Assembly: GCF_021372645.1 (NCBI RefSeq)
Contig: NZ_JAJFUC010000015.1
Span: 62,001 to 126,000, forward strand
From: Clostridium sp.
GTDB taxonomy: Bacteria; Bacillota; Clostridia; Clostridiales; Clostridiaceae
DNA: 64,000 nucleotides
Direction: 5' to 3'
Shown here piece by piece: positions 40,739 through 49,815 of this stretch (position 1 is its first letter; every line of letters starts with the position of its first letter). Under the pieces are notes generated by a model. That model ran no database searches. It was not told the origin of the DNA and worked only from the letters and a program-made list of their open reading frames with translations. Both the position numbers and the translations under genes were made by a program.

Positions 40739-41752
40739 ATGCAGAGAAAGAGTTTATCATGGTCAGTAAAGCAGGTTAATACAATGATTAATAAGGAATC
40801 TATCATATTTGACAATCCTGTGCAAAGACCAGCAGGACAATGGAAAGATGAAGATAAGTCATTACTTATCCATTCTACACTAGAAATGTTTGTTCCTGAT
40901 ATCTATGCTATACAGGAGAAACATGAAACAGGGAACACCTATAGTATAATTGACGGACTCCAGAGACTTACTATTATTCATTCATTTTTAAATGATGAAT
41001 GGGCATTAACAGAACTCCCACAAATCAGACTTGAATCAACTGGTGAAAAGTTTAATATTTCAGGCAAGAAATTCACAGAACTTCCAGAAGAAGTACAGGA
41101 TGAAATTAAAGGGTTTATGCTCTCCTTCAAACTGATTGAACTTGAAGAAGATGATGATGAAGAAAGTATTGTAAATGATATTTTCTACCGTTTGAATAAT
41201 GGTAAACCTGTAAGCAAAGAACATCTTGCCTTAGTATCAGCAAAGAAGAATATACAGGAATTTGTACATAAGATCATAACAGAACATAAATTATTTACGG
41301 ACGTAGCACACTTTACAAATAATGCAGTAAAGAAATCAGATAAGCAGATGACGGTATTACAATCAATCATCTTAGTATCGGGGTTGGAATATAACACATT
41401 CAATACAAAGGATGTTGAGAAATTCTTTATGCAAAATGACATAACGGATGAAGTCTTAAACCGCACAGAGGAATTATTCACAACCATAGCAAGTAGTTTT
41501 GGTAATGAGTATAACAAATTCTGCACCAAGATTAATATAGTATCTATGGTAGGATTCTTAAACAGTCTGGACAATCAAGAACAGATTAAGAGTTTCCTCA
41601 CATGGTATCCTAAAAACAGTAAACCAGGAGATGTATATAAAAACAATTGTGGAGCAGGATCAACGAAGAAAGAGAGAATCAATGGCAGGATTAATGGATT
41701 GAAGGAAATTTATGATAATTGGATTAAAGATAATTTTAAGTTGACAGCATAA
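40739..41752 (+). CDS. DUF262-like protein with DGLQR motif, 337 aa
   Basis: The N-terminal ~110 residues match DUF262 (ParB/Srx-fold nucleotidase-nuclease group): WSVKQVNTMI near the start, then YSIIDGLQRLTIIHSFLN, where D-G-x-Q-R is the family's signature, and later NDIFYRLNNGKPVSKEH. Related domains (GmrS, BrxU) act in defence or anti-defence and phages carry solo versions. There is no C-terminal HNH (DUF1524), so this is the DUF262 domain plus a helical C-terminus. Function open. Confidence 0.7.
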   Translation: MQRKSLSWSVKQVNTMINKESIIFDNPVQRPAGQWKDEDKSLLIHSTLEMFVPDIYAIQEKHETGNTYSIIDGLQRLTIIHSFLNDEWALTELPQIRLESTGEKFNISGKKFTELPEEVQDEIKGFMLSFKLIELEEDDDEESIVNDIFYRLNNGKPVSKEHLALVSAKKNIQEFVHKIITEHKLFTDVAHFTNNAVKKSDKQMTVLQSIILVSGLEYNTFNTKDVEKFFMQNDITDEVLNRTEELFTTIASSFGNEYNKFCTKINIVSMVGFLNSLDNQEQIKSFLTWYPKNSKPGDVYKNNCGAGSTKKERINGRINGLKEIYDNWIKDNFKLTA

Positions 41753-41802
41753 GGGATACTTTAGTAAAATAAATATAATAACAAAAAAAGGAAGTGTATT
41801 GA

Positions 41803-41988
41803 ATGAGTGAACAAGAAGACATTTATCAAGAAAATGGTTACGATAACAGGGAAGATTATTTACAGGCAATGAGTGATGAGTACGGAGTACCTTTAGAAAT
41901 GGTAATGGAATTAGCAGACCTAATGCCAGGAGAAGAATTTGATGGCCTAATCTCAGCCTTAGAAGATGCAGAAGGAATGTTTGACTAA
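41803..41988 (+). CDS. Acidic helical protein, 61 aa
   Basis: All-helical with net charge near -16 (NREDYLQAMSDEYGVPLEMV). It might bind a basic partner; no family recognised. Confidence 0.55.
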   Translation: MSEQEDIYQENGYDNREDYLQAMSDEYGVPLEMVMELADLMPGEEFDGLISALEDAEGMFD

Positions 41989-42059
41989 TAATAGAACATA
42001 TAGGGAAGGTGAAACAATCCTTCCCTAAGAAACAAAATATAATAACAGGAGGAATACAT

Positions 42060-42401
42060 ATGATTGAAGATTGGATGAAAAATTGTAACCATTGCAGATT
42101 TTTTAGAGAAGGGTATTGTACTAAAGAAATTTTTGAAATTGATGTTGAAAATAACATAGATACTATTATAGATGATGGATTGATTGAAGAAGCAGTTCGT
42201 GAAGGATTCTCAGAAAAGGTATTTAACAGCATCAGTAAAAACAAAAAGAAGGTTTTTGACGAAGAATTAAATAATGCAATAATTAATTGGGTAGAAGAAA
42301 TTAGTGATCAAGTTGCAATAATGTTAAGGAATAATTTTAGTTATGAATATGGAGTAGTACCGAAGAATAGTAGAGAATTTTATTGCAGTTATTGGGATTA
42401 A
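42060..42401 (+). CDS. Hypothetical protein with Cys cluster, 113 aa
   Basis: N-terminal CNHCRFFREGYC and a C-terminal FYCSYWD suggest a metal site (C-x2-C-x7-C plus C-terminal C). ATG 42060 behind AACAGGAGG. A perfect 8-bp hairpin (AGGGAAGG / CCTTCCCT) precedes it at 42002-42026. Confidence 0.55.
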   Translation: MIEDWMKNCNHCRFFREGYCTKEIFEIDVENNIDTIIDDGLIEEAVREGFSEKVFNSISKNKKKVFDEELNNAIINWVEEISDQVAIMLRNNFSYEYGVVPKNSREFYCSYWD

Positions 42402-42512
42402 TACATAAGAAAATATGATATGTTAAAATAACATAATAGAAGTGGGGATTTATCATGATTTTTGTACGAGTGAGTATAACAGAGTATAAGGGAGAATAAA
42501 GGAGGTATAATT

Positions 42513-43343
42513 ATGAAGATAATAATATTGATGGGTTTACCTGCAAGTGGTAAAACTACTTTTGCTAAAAATTATATAAAAGAAAACGGAAGTAATAATT
42601 ATGTGAGAAAAAATAAACGCCTTATAGCACATATAGATATGGATAAATATAACGGAAGAAAAGATAAAGACCAAATTTTAAAAAGAGATGTTGCAAGTTA
42701 TTCAAGAAGTAAATACGATGAAGTAATTATAGATGGATTGTTTTTAACTAATGAAAGTATTTTTCATATAATTGACATTATTAAAAATAACATAAAGAAT
42801 GATAACCTAGAAATACATTATTGGAAACCAGATATTGAATCATGCCTTTATAACGATCAATATAGAAGAAATAAAGATTCAGCGATTACAATTAAAAATG
42901 CAAAAATAGAAGTAATAGACAAACAGTCTATCCAAGAAAAATATAGCATAGAAAACATAAATATTATTGAGCATAAAGTAAAAAGAAAATCTGATTTACA
43001 AATGTTTATAGACCAATATCATATTTATGTTAATGACCGCTATGAAATGACTTCTTCAAGTTGGTGTTTAGGTGGATCATGGGGTGATTGTTGGGGTGGT
43101 CATGGTACTGTGAGTGCCGAAGCACAACCTGTAGGATTTGAACAATTTGATTCTTTATTACAAGAAATATGTCCTCAAATAACATTCCTTCAGTATAAAA
43201 ATATTTATAATAAGTGTGTATCAACAGAAACTTCTTCGCAGGGTGATTATTATGGTGGAAGCACAGAACATGCCAATTTTGTTTGTAATGTTAGCATATT
43301 ATATAATGAATTAGTTGGTTTAGGATTAATTGAAACCAAATAG
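42513..43343 (+). CDS. P-loop kinase (polynucleotide kinase/zeta-like) with unique C-terminus
   Basis: 276 residues. N-terminal GLPASGKTTF Walker A, HIDMDKYNGR, DGLFLTNES and a YRRNKDS lid-like segment place it with the AAA_33/PNK group of small-molecule or nucleic-acid kinases. The last ~100 residues contain an unusual Trp/Gly/Cys stretch (SSSWCLGGSWGDCWGGHGT) and a helical end. It could phosphorylate RNA/DNA ends or a nucleotide-like substrate; not resolvable here. Confidence 0.65.
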   Translation: MKIIILMGLPASGKTTFAKNYIKENGSNNYVRKNKRLIAHIDMDKYNGRKDKDQILKRDVASYSRSKYDEVIIDGLFLTNESIFHIIDIIKNNIKNDNLEIHYWKPDIESCLYNDQYRRNKDSAITIKNAKIEVIDKQSIQEKYSIENINIIEHKVKRKSDLQMFIDQYHIYVNDRYEMTSSSWCLGGSWGDCWGGHGTVSAEAQPVGFEQFDSLLQEICPQITFLQYKNIYNKCVSTETSSQGDYYGGSTEHANFVCNVSILYNELVGLGLIETK

Positions 43344-43396
43344 AAATTTGGTTTGGAGTATAACAGATTTAAATTTAAAGAAAGAAGGAATTAGGA

Positions 43397-43747
43397 ATGA
43401 AAAGATTATTAATGTTAAAACCGAATATGTGTGCATCCGGTGATACTAAAGAAGGTAAAATATACGAAATTATTGAAGATTACTTGTCTATTCCCGATGA
43501 TGAAGAGAATGATAAAGTTGGATTTAGTATTGAATACAGTAAAGAAAACGCTTTGAAATATCTTGATGCTGAAAGATGGGTAAAAATAAAAGATGAGAGC
43601 AGCGAAGATGATTTTGAAGCGTATGAAGATGATGATAGATTTATTATTTTTGAAAACGATAAAGAGCTTGCTCATGAATTAATAAATAGAGTTGAAGGAT
43701 TAGATAAAGCAATTGTTAATGTAGCAGTTTTATTTATGAAAGCATAA
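43397..43747 (+). CDS. Acidic hypothetical protein, 116 aa
   Basis: Small N-terminal SH3-like part (MCASGDTKEGKIYEIIED) followed by an acidic middle and a C-terminal helix. Function unknown. Confidence 0.55.
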   Translation: MKRLLMLKPNMCASGDTKEGKIYEIIEDYLSIPDDEENDKVGFSIEYSKENALKYLDAERWVKIKDESSEDDFEAYEDDDRFIIFENDKELAHELINRVEGLDKAIVNVAVLFMKA

Positions 43748-43772
43748 CAGATTAAGAAAGGTGGAATTGAAA

Positions 43773-43949
43773 TTGTTAAGTTTATTATCAAAAGAACAAA
43801 GGGAGTTATTTGATCTTAAAAGAAACTTAATAGCAGATTCATATCATAGAATGGCTACTAATCGTTGTGTGGATTATAGAAAAGAACAAATAGATAAATG
43901 CGACCAATGGTTAGAAGAAATGACTAAAATTTTAGAAGAAGTTAAATAA
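43773..43949 (+). CDS. Helical protein, 58 aa (TTG start)
   Basis: TTG 43773 is spaced correctly from AAAGGTGG; GTG 43761 lies inside that site. Helical hairpin-like sequence (LLSKEQRELFDLKRNLIADS). Function unknown. Confidence 0.5.
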   Translation: MLSLLSKEQRELFDLKRNLIADSYHRMATNRCVDYRKEQIDKCDQWLEEMTKILEEVK

Positions 43950-43996
43950 CAACACCAAATCGTTGTTTGGAAGTATTTTAAAGGAGGTCTTAATAA

Positions 43997-44158
43997 ATGT
44001 TTAAAGTAAGAGATATTCAAACTAAAAAGGAATATAAGGTTTATGCGGTAAGCGATAAGGATGATGATAAAAAATATATCCCGCAAGATTTATGGTTTTT
44101 AATTTGGGATGATGATTGGATGTGGATCAATGCAGTAGACACAGAACCTATAGATTGA
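43997..44158 (+). CDS. Hypothetical protein, 53 aa
   Basis: A 53-codon gene (MFKVRDIQTKKEYKVYAVSD) with AAAGGAGGTCTTAATAA site. Typical phage YopX/SH3-like short protein appearance, no family claimed. Confidence 0.55.
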   Translation: MFKVRDIQTKKEYKVYAVSDKDDDKKYIPQDLWFLIWDDDWMWINAVDTEPID

Positions 44159-44200
44159 TATGAAATGGTTATTTGATAATAACAGGAAGGAAGGATAATT

Positions 44201-44311
44201 ATGAATTTTATAAAGTTTATCATAGTTTGGTTTTCAATGATATTAACAGCAGTATTTCTTCCATTGATTAGTACGTTATATAATGTGGAATTAGAGTTAA
44301 ACAGAAGATAA
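44201..44311 (+). CDS. Single-pass membrane microprotein, 36 aa
   Basis: A 36-codon gene with one hydrophobic helix (KFIIVWFSMILTAVFLPLIS) behind GGAAGGAAGG. Similar short membrane proteins in phages act as holin-like or host-modifying factors; the role is unknown. Confidence 0.5.
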   Translation: MNFIKFIIVWFSMILTAVFLPLISTLYNVELELNRR

Positions 44312-44337
44312 TAAGAGATTAAAACAAGGAGATTTAT

Positions 44338-44520
44338 ATGATAGAAATAGAATGTTACGACATAAGAAAAAGTGAACGATTTATAAGAAAATTTAAAAAT
44401 CCTTATAAAGCCAGAAATTTTCTATCTAGAGTATATCATTCAAAGAACATATTTACGGAAACAGTAAAAGCAGATAATAAAAAAGAATTTAATATTGCTA
44501 CATGTAATGGAATAATATAA
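44338..44520 (+). CDS. Hypothetical protein, 60 aa
   Basis: Small basic protein (MIEIECYDIRKSERFIRKFK). AAGGAG site. No family recognised. Confidence 0.5.
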   Translation: MIEIECYDIRKSERFIRKFKNPYKARNFLSRVYHSKNIFTETVKADNKKEFNIATCNGII

Positions 44521-44545
44521 TAATGAAGTGAGAGGAGAGAATTTA

Positions 44546-44974
44546 ATGAAAAATTACATAGAAGAAAGTCTTAAACTTGATAACATGGAACAAGATTTAA
44601 TTTACGCATGTAAATCCTGGTATGGTGGAAACGGTATTGAAAAAGTAATTGGTGATTATTGCGGATATGATGCTAGTAACGTTGGAGCAGAAGCAAAATA
44701 TCATTTTCTTTCAAAATTGTTAATCAAGTTAATTAAAAACAAAAATATAAACCTTACAGAATTATTTGATGATTTATCGCCAAGAAATATTAATGAATTT
44801 GGTGGATTAGGGAAACAAGATCAAAGAAATACTAATGAAATAATTTTTGGTAAGATGGTTTTATTAATATGTAATTTACAGGTCAAAGAAATGCGTAAAG
44901 ATGGAACGTATATAAATCTTGTTGATTTAGGCGAACCGAATGAAAAGTTTCGTAAGAAAGAAATTACTATGTAG
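44546..44974 (+). CDS. Hypothetical helical protein, 142 aa
   Basis: Helical protein with Trp/Cys in ACKSWYGGNGIEKV. ATG 44546 behind GAGGAGAG. No family recognised. Confidence 0.55.
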   Translation: MKNYIEESLKLDNMEQDLIYACKSWYGGNGIEKVIGDYCGYDASNVGAEAKYHFLSKLLIKLIKNKNINLTELFDDLSPRNINEFGGLGKQDQRNTNEIIFGKMVLLICNLQVKEMRKDGTYINLVDLGEPNEKFRKKEITM

Positions 44975-45020
44975 AAACATTACAAAATGTGAATTTGGAC
45001 ATAAGTGAAAGGAGTTTATA

Positions 45021-45308
45021 ATGAATAGGAATATAGACATTGAGAATTTAACAGATGAAGATATGAGATTACTTGAAGTTATTAATTGGCAAGGTAGAGT
45101 AGTTAGACATTTCAAAGGTGGTTTATATTTAATTGTAGACGTTCACGTTCAGCATACAGAAACTAATGAGAGAATGATTTACTACAAGGCATTATATGGT
45201 GAATGTAAAACATATATAAAACCATCAAAGATGTTTATAGAAAGATGTACGGAAGATCAATATAAACAATATAATCAAAAATATAGATTTCAACCAGTGG
45301 AGTTATGA
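45021..45308 (+). CDS. DUF1653-like protein, 95 aa
   Basis: The segment RVVRHFKGGLYLIVDVHVQH, then MIYYKALYGE and a KPSKMFIERC end resemble DUF1653 (YxHFKGxxYxV), a small SH3-like domain of unknown function often present in phages. Confidence 0.6.
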   Translation: MNRNIDIENLTDEDMRLLEVINWQGRVVRHFKGGLYLIVDVHVQHTETNERMIYYKALYGECKTYIKPSKMFIERCTEDQYKQYNQKYRFQPVEL

Positions 45309-45339
45309 TAAATAATAAAGAAGGAGAGATAATTAATAG

Positions 45340-45597
45340 ATGAATAATATTATTTTTGAATACAAACTTGAAGTGCCAGATAATTATCAAAAAATAGAAG
45401 ATATAATTAATAAACCATTTATTATTAATGAAATTCCGATTGGGATTATAAAAGAAGCAATTTTAGTAGATGAAGATGAGTCTAATAAATATTATTTATG
45501 TAAAGGTGTAATTTGGGAAAATTTTATTTATCAAGAATTTTATAAAGGTAAAAAAGAAAATAGTATTGCGTTAGCTTGTCTTGGTATTGATGAATAA
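45340..45597 (+). CDS. Hypothetical protein, 85 aa
   Basis: Alpha/beta protein (IFEYKLEVPDNYQKIEDIIN) with GAAGGAGAG site. Function unknown. Confidence 0.55.
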   Translation: MNNIIFEYKLEVPDNYQKIEDIINKPFIINEIPIGIIKEAILVDEDESNKYYLCKGVIWENFIYQEFYKGKKENSIALACLGIDE

Positions 45598-45654
45598 TGC
45601 TACAAATGATATATTCCACTACAATACATATAATAGAAAGGGTGGAATGTCAAA

Positions 45655-45816
45655 ATGAAAAGATTTATAATCCATTTTTATCTTATTTCAGAACCACTTA
45701 ATAAAAGAATGTTTATGGGAGAGTTTGAAAATAAAGATCAAGCAATAAAGCAACTTCGTTCCTATATTGATAATATTGATATTGTTATTTTTGAAATTGT
45801 CGAAATGGAAAATTAA
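45655..45816 (+). CDS. Hypothetical protein, 53 aa
   Basis: A 53-codon alpha/beta gene (MKRFIIHFYLISEPLNKRMF) behind AAAGGGTGG. No family recognised. Confidence 0.5.
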   Translation: MKRFIIHFYLISEPLNKRMFMGEFENKDQAIKQLRSYIDNIDIVIFEIVEMEN

Positions 45817-45831
45817 AAGGAGGAAACAAAA

Positions 45832-45969
45832 ATGTCAAACAACCAAATTAAAAAACTTGTTACCTGGGCAAAAAATCTTCCATCAGATTATCAATTTAAG
45901 AATATAAAAGAAGCACATGAATATCAATTATATTTAGATTTAAAATGGAGTGGATTAGTGTATGAATAA
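45832..45969 (+). CDS. Hypothetical protein, 45 aa
   Basis: A 45-codon gene behind AAAAGGAGG; it overlaps the next start by 8 nt. Sequence begins MSNNQIKKLVTWAKNLPSDY. Confidence 0.5.
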   Translation: MSNNQIKKLVTWAKNLPSDYQFKNIKEAHEYQLYLDLKWSGLVYE

Positions 45970-46147
45970 ATATAAAATAGATAAATTACCTACTGGTTGG
46001 ATTGTTTATAATAATCTATTCGACGCTTCACATTTAACAAAATGGCAAAAGTTTTATATATTTATTAGATATGACGTTTCATATTGGTTTATTATTAGAT
46101 GGGAAAGATTTAAAGATATATTTAGGAGGAAAAATTATTTTGAATAA
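45962..46147 (+). CDS. Hypothetical protein, 61 aa
   Basis: Aromatic-rich protein (KWQKFYIFIRYDVSYWFIIR). The ATG lies in the stop region of the 45-aa gene, so translation is coupled. Might associate with the membrane. Confidence 0.45.
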   Translation: MNKYKIDKLPTGWIVYNNLFDASHLTKWQKFYIFIRYDVSYWFIIRWERFKDIFRRKNYFE

Positions 46148-46304
46148 AGTTTTTGTGGGTAAAGAAGCAACTATATTAAATGGTAAATGTGCTGGAATTA
46201 CTGGTATGGTGGTAGGTGCAAATAGCGAAGATAAAATGGTGGAGATAAGGGTTGAAGTAGGCACTTACATTAGTACTACTTATGAAAATATATCTCAAGA
46301 ATAA
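46140..46304 (+). CDS. KOW/SH3-like small protein, 54 aa (TTG start)
   Basis: TTG 46140 behind TTTAGGAGG is preferred to the earlier in-frame ATG at 46071 lying in the upstream gene. Sequence FVGKEATILNGKCAGITGMV has the KOW/SH3-barrel pattern of small phage proteins. Confidence 0.55.
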   Translation: MNKVFVGKEATILNGKCAGITGMVVGANSEDKMVEIRVEVGTYISTTYENISQE

Positions 46305-46338
46305 TAACGTAAAAAGCCAATTCTATTTCAATATTTTC

Positions 46339-46372
46339 TTGACAACAATTAATTAAAAGTATAATATAAATA
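46339..46372 (+). promoter_or_regulatory. Sigma-A promoter merged with the TAATATAAATA element
   Basis: TTGACA, 17-nt spacer, TAATAT; the spacer and -10 read TTAAAAGTA-TAATATAAATA, a variant of the recurrent element with a consensus -35. Confidence 0.65.
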
Positions 46373-46390
46373 AAAGGAAAGAGAGATGAA

Positions 46391-46603
46391 ATGTTAAAAA
46401 TGTTTTTCAGAAAAAAATATTTAGTTATAATCAATCTTTTTATGAAGAGTACAGGCGAATTATTATATACACACAAATGTTTATGTTATGATAATGGTAA
46501 AAAACTTCAAGAAAAAATTGACAAAGAAATAATAAGACTTGCCGATATAATGCCTGGAGTAAATACGGAAGTTCTTTCTATAGAGGAAATTAAATGCATA
46601 TAA
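46391..46603 (+). CDS. Hypothetical protein, 70 aa
   Basis: Alpha/beta protein (YLVIINLFMKSTGELLYTHK). First gene after the promoter at 46339. Function unknown. Confidence 0.55.
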   Translation: MLKMFFRKKYLVIINLFMKSTGELLYTHKCLCYDNGKKLQEKIDKEIIRLADIMPGVNTEVLSIEEIKCI

Positions 46604-46664
46604 ATTGGGAATTGTAGCTTGTGGATAACTTTGATTTTTACGAAAAGGAGGTGCATTTAATATA

Positions 46665-47018
46665 ATGGAAAGTATAGAATTAGAAAAGAAAAGATCAAGT
46701 AAAATTCAAGAATTACTTAATCAAATTCCAAAAGTAGGGGATAGATTAAAATCACATATAGAATCGGATAGGTTCCCATACACATATGCGTATGATTTTG
46801 AAAGAAGTGGTTCCAGAAGTGATACGGGTACTAAATTAAGAGAGAAATTTAAAGAAGATATAAAAGGGTATGCAAGAGAAATTATTTCTAGAGCCTTTAG
46901 TTATATTGTAAAAGAATATTCATTTGATTTATTGTGGGATATTATAGACGAAGAACCTGGAGATAATATTAAAGAAACCTATCTTTATATTATGAATAAT
47001 TTTTCAATTTATAATTAG
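46665..47018 (+). CDS. Hypothetical helical protein, 117 aa
   Basis: Charged helical protein (MESIELEKKRSSKIQELLNQ). AAAAGGAGG site. No family recognised. Confidence 0.55.
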   Translation: MESIELEKKRSSKIQELLNQIPKVGDRLKSHIESDRFPYTYAYDFERSGSRSDTGTKLREKFKEDIKGYAREIISRAFSYIVKEYSFDLLWDIIDEEPGDNIKETYLYIMNNFSIYN

Positions 47019-47027
47019 ATAGAAAGG

Positions 47028-47303
47028 ATGGGAAAGATGTTTAAAGTCACAGAGAAAATAAACATTAAAGAAAATGTTTGGGAGTATATTTTTAATTTAA
47101 TTCAGGAATTTAAAACGGAATATGGATTTATAATTAAATCTTTAGGACACTTAGAAAAAGATATTTATTATTTTTCAATGGATAAATACACAATATATTT
47201 TGAAGTTAATTCAAAAGGATTTTGGTTAACATTAGAAGCAGATGTTAATTTAAAAGATTTTAATATGAAATATAATTTTATTTTCGGAAAAGATGAAAAT
47301 TAA
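47028..47303 (+). CDS. Hypothetical protein, 91 aa
   Basis: Aromatic alpha/beta protein (WEYIFNLIQEFKTEYGFIIK). ATG 47037 is an alternative start with better spacing from GAAAGGATGGG. Confidence 0.5.
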   Translation: MGKMFKVTEKINIKENVWEYIFNLIQEFKTEYGFIIKSLGHLEKDIYYFSMDKYTIYFEVNSKGFWLTLEADVNLKDFNMKYNFIFGKDEN

Positions 47304-47350
47304 CACCAAATAATCTTTTTGAACACTTTTATGTAGGAGGTGAAATCATA

Positions 47351-47512
47351 ATGAAACAACAAAATGTATCTTACTATAGTGACAAATTACAGAAGTTAAT
47401 CAGAGATGCAAAAAATAATAATATACATATGGAGGTAAGAACAAATACAATAATATTTGTTGATAAGAATACAGGAGAAATAATATCTCTTGATTTAACA
47501 AATATTAGATAA
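47351..47512 (+). CDS. Hypothetical protein, 53 aa
   Basis: A 53-codon gene behind TAGGAGGTGAAATCATA (MKQQNVSYYSDKLQKLIRDA). The C-terminal strand pair ends FVDKNTGEIISLDL. No family recognised. Confidence 0.5.
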   Translation: MKQQNVSYYSDKLQKLIRDAKNNNIHMEVRTNTIIFVDKNTGEIISLDLTNIR

Positions 47513-47531
47513 TTGGAGGTATCACAGCACA

Positions 47532-48050
47532 ATGAAGAAGTACATTCTTACACTATTACTAATAACCCTAATGGTGACAATAGGATTATGTCAAGTTCAA
47601 TCACAAATACAAACACAAAATATAAATACTGTTAAACATAAACCAAAACCAGAATTACAAGTTAAACCACAACCTAAAGAACCAAAAAATAATTATGTAA
47701 TAATGCAAGCAACGGCATATGATCTTTCAATTAGATGTTGTGGTAAATCTTATTCTAATCCATCTAGGGGTATTACCAGAGATGGAAGTAATCTAAACAA
47801 TAAATCTTATAGACAAGCACTAACAGTAGCCTCAAATAAATTTCCGTTAGGTACAAAATTAAAATTAGAATTTCCAGAATCACATAATAAATATAATGGA
47901 GTTTATACCGTACGTGATACTGGAAGTTTTGATAAAAATGTTTTAGATGTTTATGTGGGTGATTATGGGGAGAGGGTGAACCAGGATACTATTAATTTTG
48001 GAAGAGTAGATGTTAAAGTTTATATAATAAATAAGAAAGGAGAAATATAA
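47532..48050 (+). CDS. Secreted 3D-domain protein (cell-wall enzyme-like), 172 aa
   Basis: Signal peptide (KKYILTLLLITLMVTIGLC, a lipobox-like GLC is present), a Pro/Lys-rich linker, then the 3D (Asp-Asp-Asp) double-psi barrel domain: MQATAYD, TRDGSNLN, VASNKFPLGTKLKLEF, YTVRDTGSFDKNVLDVYV. The same domain occurs in YuiC, the RpfB C-terminus and MltA, which act on peptidoglycan. Roles could be cell-wall cleavage at lysis or exit. Confidence 0.75.
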   Translation: MKKYILTLLLITLMVTIGLCQVQSQIQTQNINTVKHKPKPELQVKPQPKEPKNNYVIMQATAYDLSIRCCGKSYSNPSRGITRDGSNLNNKSYRQALTVASNKFPLGTKLKLEFPESHNKYNGVYTVRDTGSFDKNVLDVYVGDYGERVNQDTINFGRVDVKVYIINKKGEI

Positions 48051-48051
48051 A

Positions 48052-48228
48052 ATGTGGGATGAATTATTACAATCTGTAATATTTGGTAAGAAAGTTACCT
48101 ATAATAACGAAGAATATTTTATAATACATAGTCTTGAAAAAGATTTCTATCTAACAGTTAAAGCAAAATCAGAATATCCAGCACAAGTATATTTATTAAA
48201 AGTTGAAAATATTGATATAAAATCCTGA
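48052..48228 (+). CDS. Hypothetical protein, 58 aa
   Basis: A 58-codon gene (MWDELLQSVIFGKKVTYNNE) starting at the third base after the 3D-domain gene's stop, behind AAGAAAGGAG. Coupled to it. Function unknown. Confidence 0.55.
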   Translation: MWDELLQSVIFGKKVTYNNEEYFIIHSLEKDFYLTVKAKSEYPAQVYLLKVENIDIKS

Positions 48229-48257
48229 TTTTATTATGAGTTGGAAAGGAGGTAAAT

Positions 48258-49154
48258 TTGGACAAAAAACCATATATAAAATATAAAGATTGCCATAAAA
48301 TTATTGACAATGTTGAACATAAAATGTGTAAAACATGTAAAAGTTGGTTTGAAATGAATAATAATAATTTTGTTGTTCAACCAAGTAAAAGAGATGGTTT
48401 TAGTGATAAATGTATTGTTTGTAACAATAAATATAAAAAAGAATATTATGCTAAAACAAGGGAACATCAAATCGCTTTAGCAAGTGAAAGGCAAAAGAAT
48501 AATAAAGATAAAAAAGCTATTTATAATAAAAATCACTACAAGCATGAATATGTAAGAATTAAACACAAAGAACAATTAAAACAACAAAAAGAAAGTGGTT
48601 ATCATGCTGAATATTTAAGAAAACATCCTGAGAAAATAAAACAATATGCTAAAAATCATAGACATCATGATATTACTAACAAAGAATGGATTGCATGTAA
48701 AGATTATTTTAAAAACGAAGATGGGGAATGGTGTTGTATTTATTGTGGTTTAACCGAAAAAGAACATAAGCAAAAATATAAAGAACAATTACATAAAGAT
48801 CATGTTGATAATGAGGGTTATAATGACATTAGAAATTGTGTTCCTGCTTGTAAGAATTGTAATAGTAATAAATGGGCGTTTCCGATGGAGGAATGGTATA
48901 AAAAGCAAGACTTTTATAATGAAGATAATATTATAAAAATAAATAAATGGTGTGATGGTGATTATAAAAAATACATAGAAAATAAACCTCAATATAAAAT
49001 AAAAAGAAGTAGGGTTAATAATGAGGATGGGACATATTACATGCAACATGAATTATGGACAGTGGATGAGAAAAGAAATCTAGTTGAATGTGTGGATATA
49101 GCTAAAAACAAAAAAGATTTAAATTTAGATTTAATAATTGAGAAAGGAGAATAA
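48258..49154 (+). CDS. HNH homing endonuclease, 298 aa
   Basis: Two zinc-binding CxxC segments (CKTCKSWFEMNN, CIVCNNKYKKE), a long basic helix, then an HNH core: CCIYCGLTE, LHKDHVDNEG, CVPACKNCNSNK. TTG start behind AAAGGAGG. It is a paralogue of the protein at 58353-59006. Its place next to the agr-like cassette could have helped move it. Confidence 0.8.
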   Translation: MDKKPYIKYKDCHKIIDNVEHKMCKTCKSWFEMNNNNFVVQPSKRDGFSDKCIVCNNKYKKEYYAKTREHQIALASERQKNNKDKKAIYNKNHYKHEYVRIKHKEQLKQQKESGYHAEYLRKHPEKIKQYAKNHRHHDITNKEWIACKDYFKNEDGEWCCIYCGLTEKEHKQKYKEQLHKDHVDNEGYNDIRNCVPACKNCNSNKWAFPMEEWYKKQDFYNEDNIIKINKWCDGDYKKYIENKPQYKIKRSRVNNEDGTYYMQHELWTVDEKRNLVECVDIAKNKKDLNLDLIIEKGE

Positions 49155-49162
49155 AACGTTAA

Positions 49163-49747
49163 TTGATTGAAACCTGGGTGTTAGCACTTTTATATAGTTG
49201 GCATAAGAAATTAAACATTAAATTACTCTTTGAGAGTTGGCCTATATATCTTCCTTTGTGCATGTTGTGCTTGTATATAATAGCTGAGATATTAATATTC
49301 AATGACCAATATTGGATTACTCAATATGGATCACAAATAAAACAAATAACCTTACTTAGTTATTTAGGATTAGTATTAAAATATAAACTTTATGATTCTG
49401 AAAATACAAACCAAAGTGAATTGAAAAGGTTTTTAACTTCACCATTTATAATAGCAATTATATGTTTAGTAATTGGTTATAGTATGAATTTCATAGCAAT
49501 CACTATGAATTCAGGACATATGCCAGTATTCCCATCCACTACGTATTTTACTGGTTACACGGACTCTAGTAGTTTTACTAAAGATAGTTTTTATGTATTA
49601 GGAGATAGTACAAGCAAGGCAATACCACTTTGTGATATATATGATATTTATTATAGTAATCTTAGTTTAGGAGATGTATTTGTTAGATGTTATGTGTTTT
49701 TATTAATATACCATTCTATTAGAAGAATTAATAAAAACATAAAATAA
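49163..49747 (+). CDS. DUF5317-like membrane protein, 194 aa
   Basis: Five hydrophobic segments. The extracytoplasmic part has the DUF5317 pattern: NSGHMPVFP, FYVLGDSTSKAIPLCD and LSLGDVFVRCYVFLLI. DUF5317 proteins are common near AgrB/AgrD loci in Clostridia. TTG start behind AAAGGAG. It opens the agr-like cassette. Confidence 0.7.
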   Translation: MIETWVLALLYSWHKKLNIKLLFESWPIYLPLCMLCLYIIAEILIFNDQYWITQYGSQIKQITLLSYLGLVLKYKLYDSENTNQSELKRFLTSPFIIAIICLVIGYSMNFIAITMNSGHMPVFPSTTYFTGYTDSSSFTKDSFYVLGDSTSKAIPLCDIYDIYYSNLSLGDVFVRCYVFLLIYHSIRRINKNIK

Positions 49748-49815
49748 TTATAGACAATTTATACAACATTGTGTTAATATGTAATAGAAGATAAAATATA
49801 TTACATATTAAGGAG

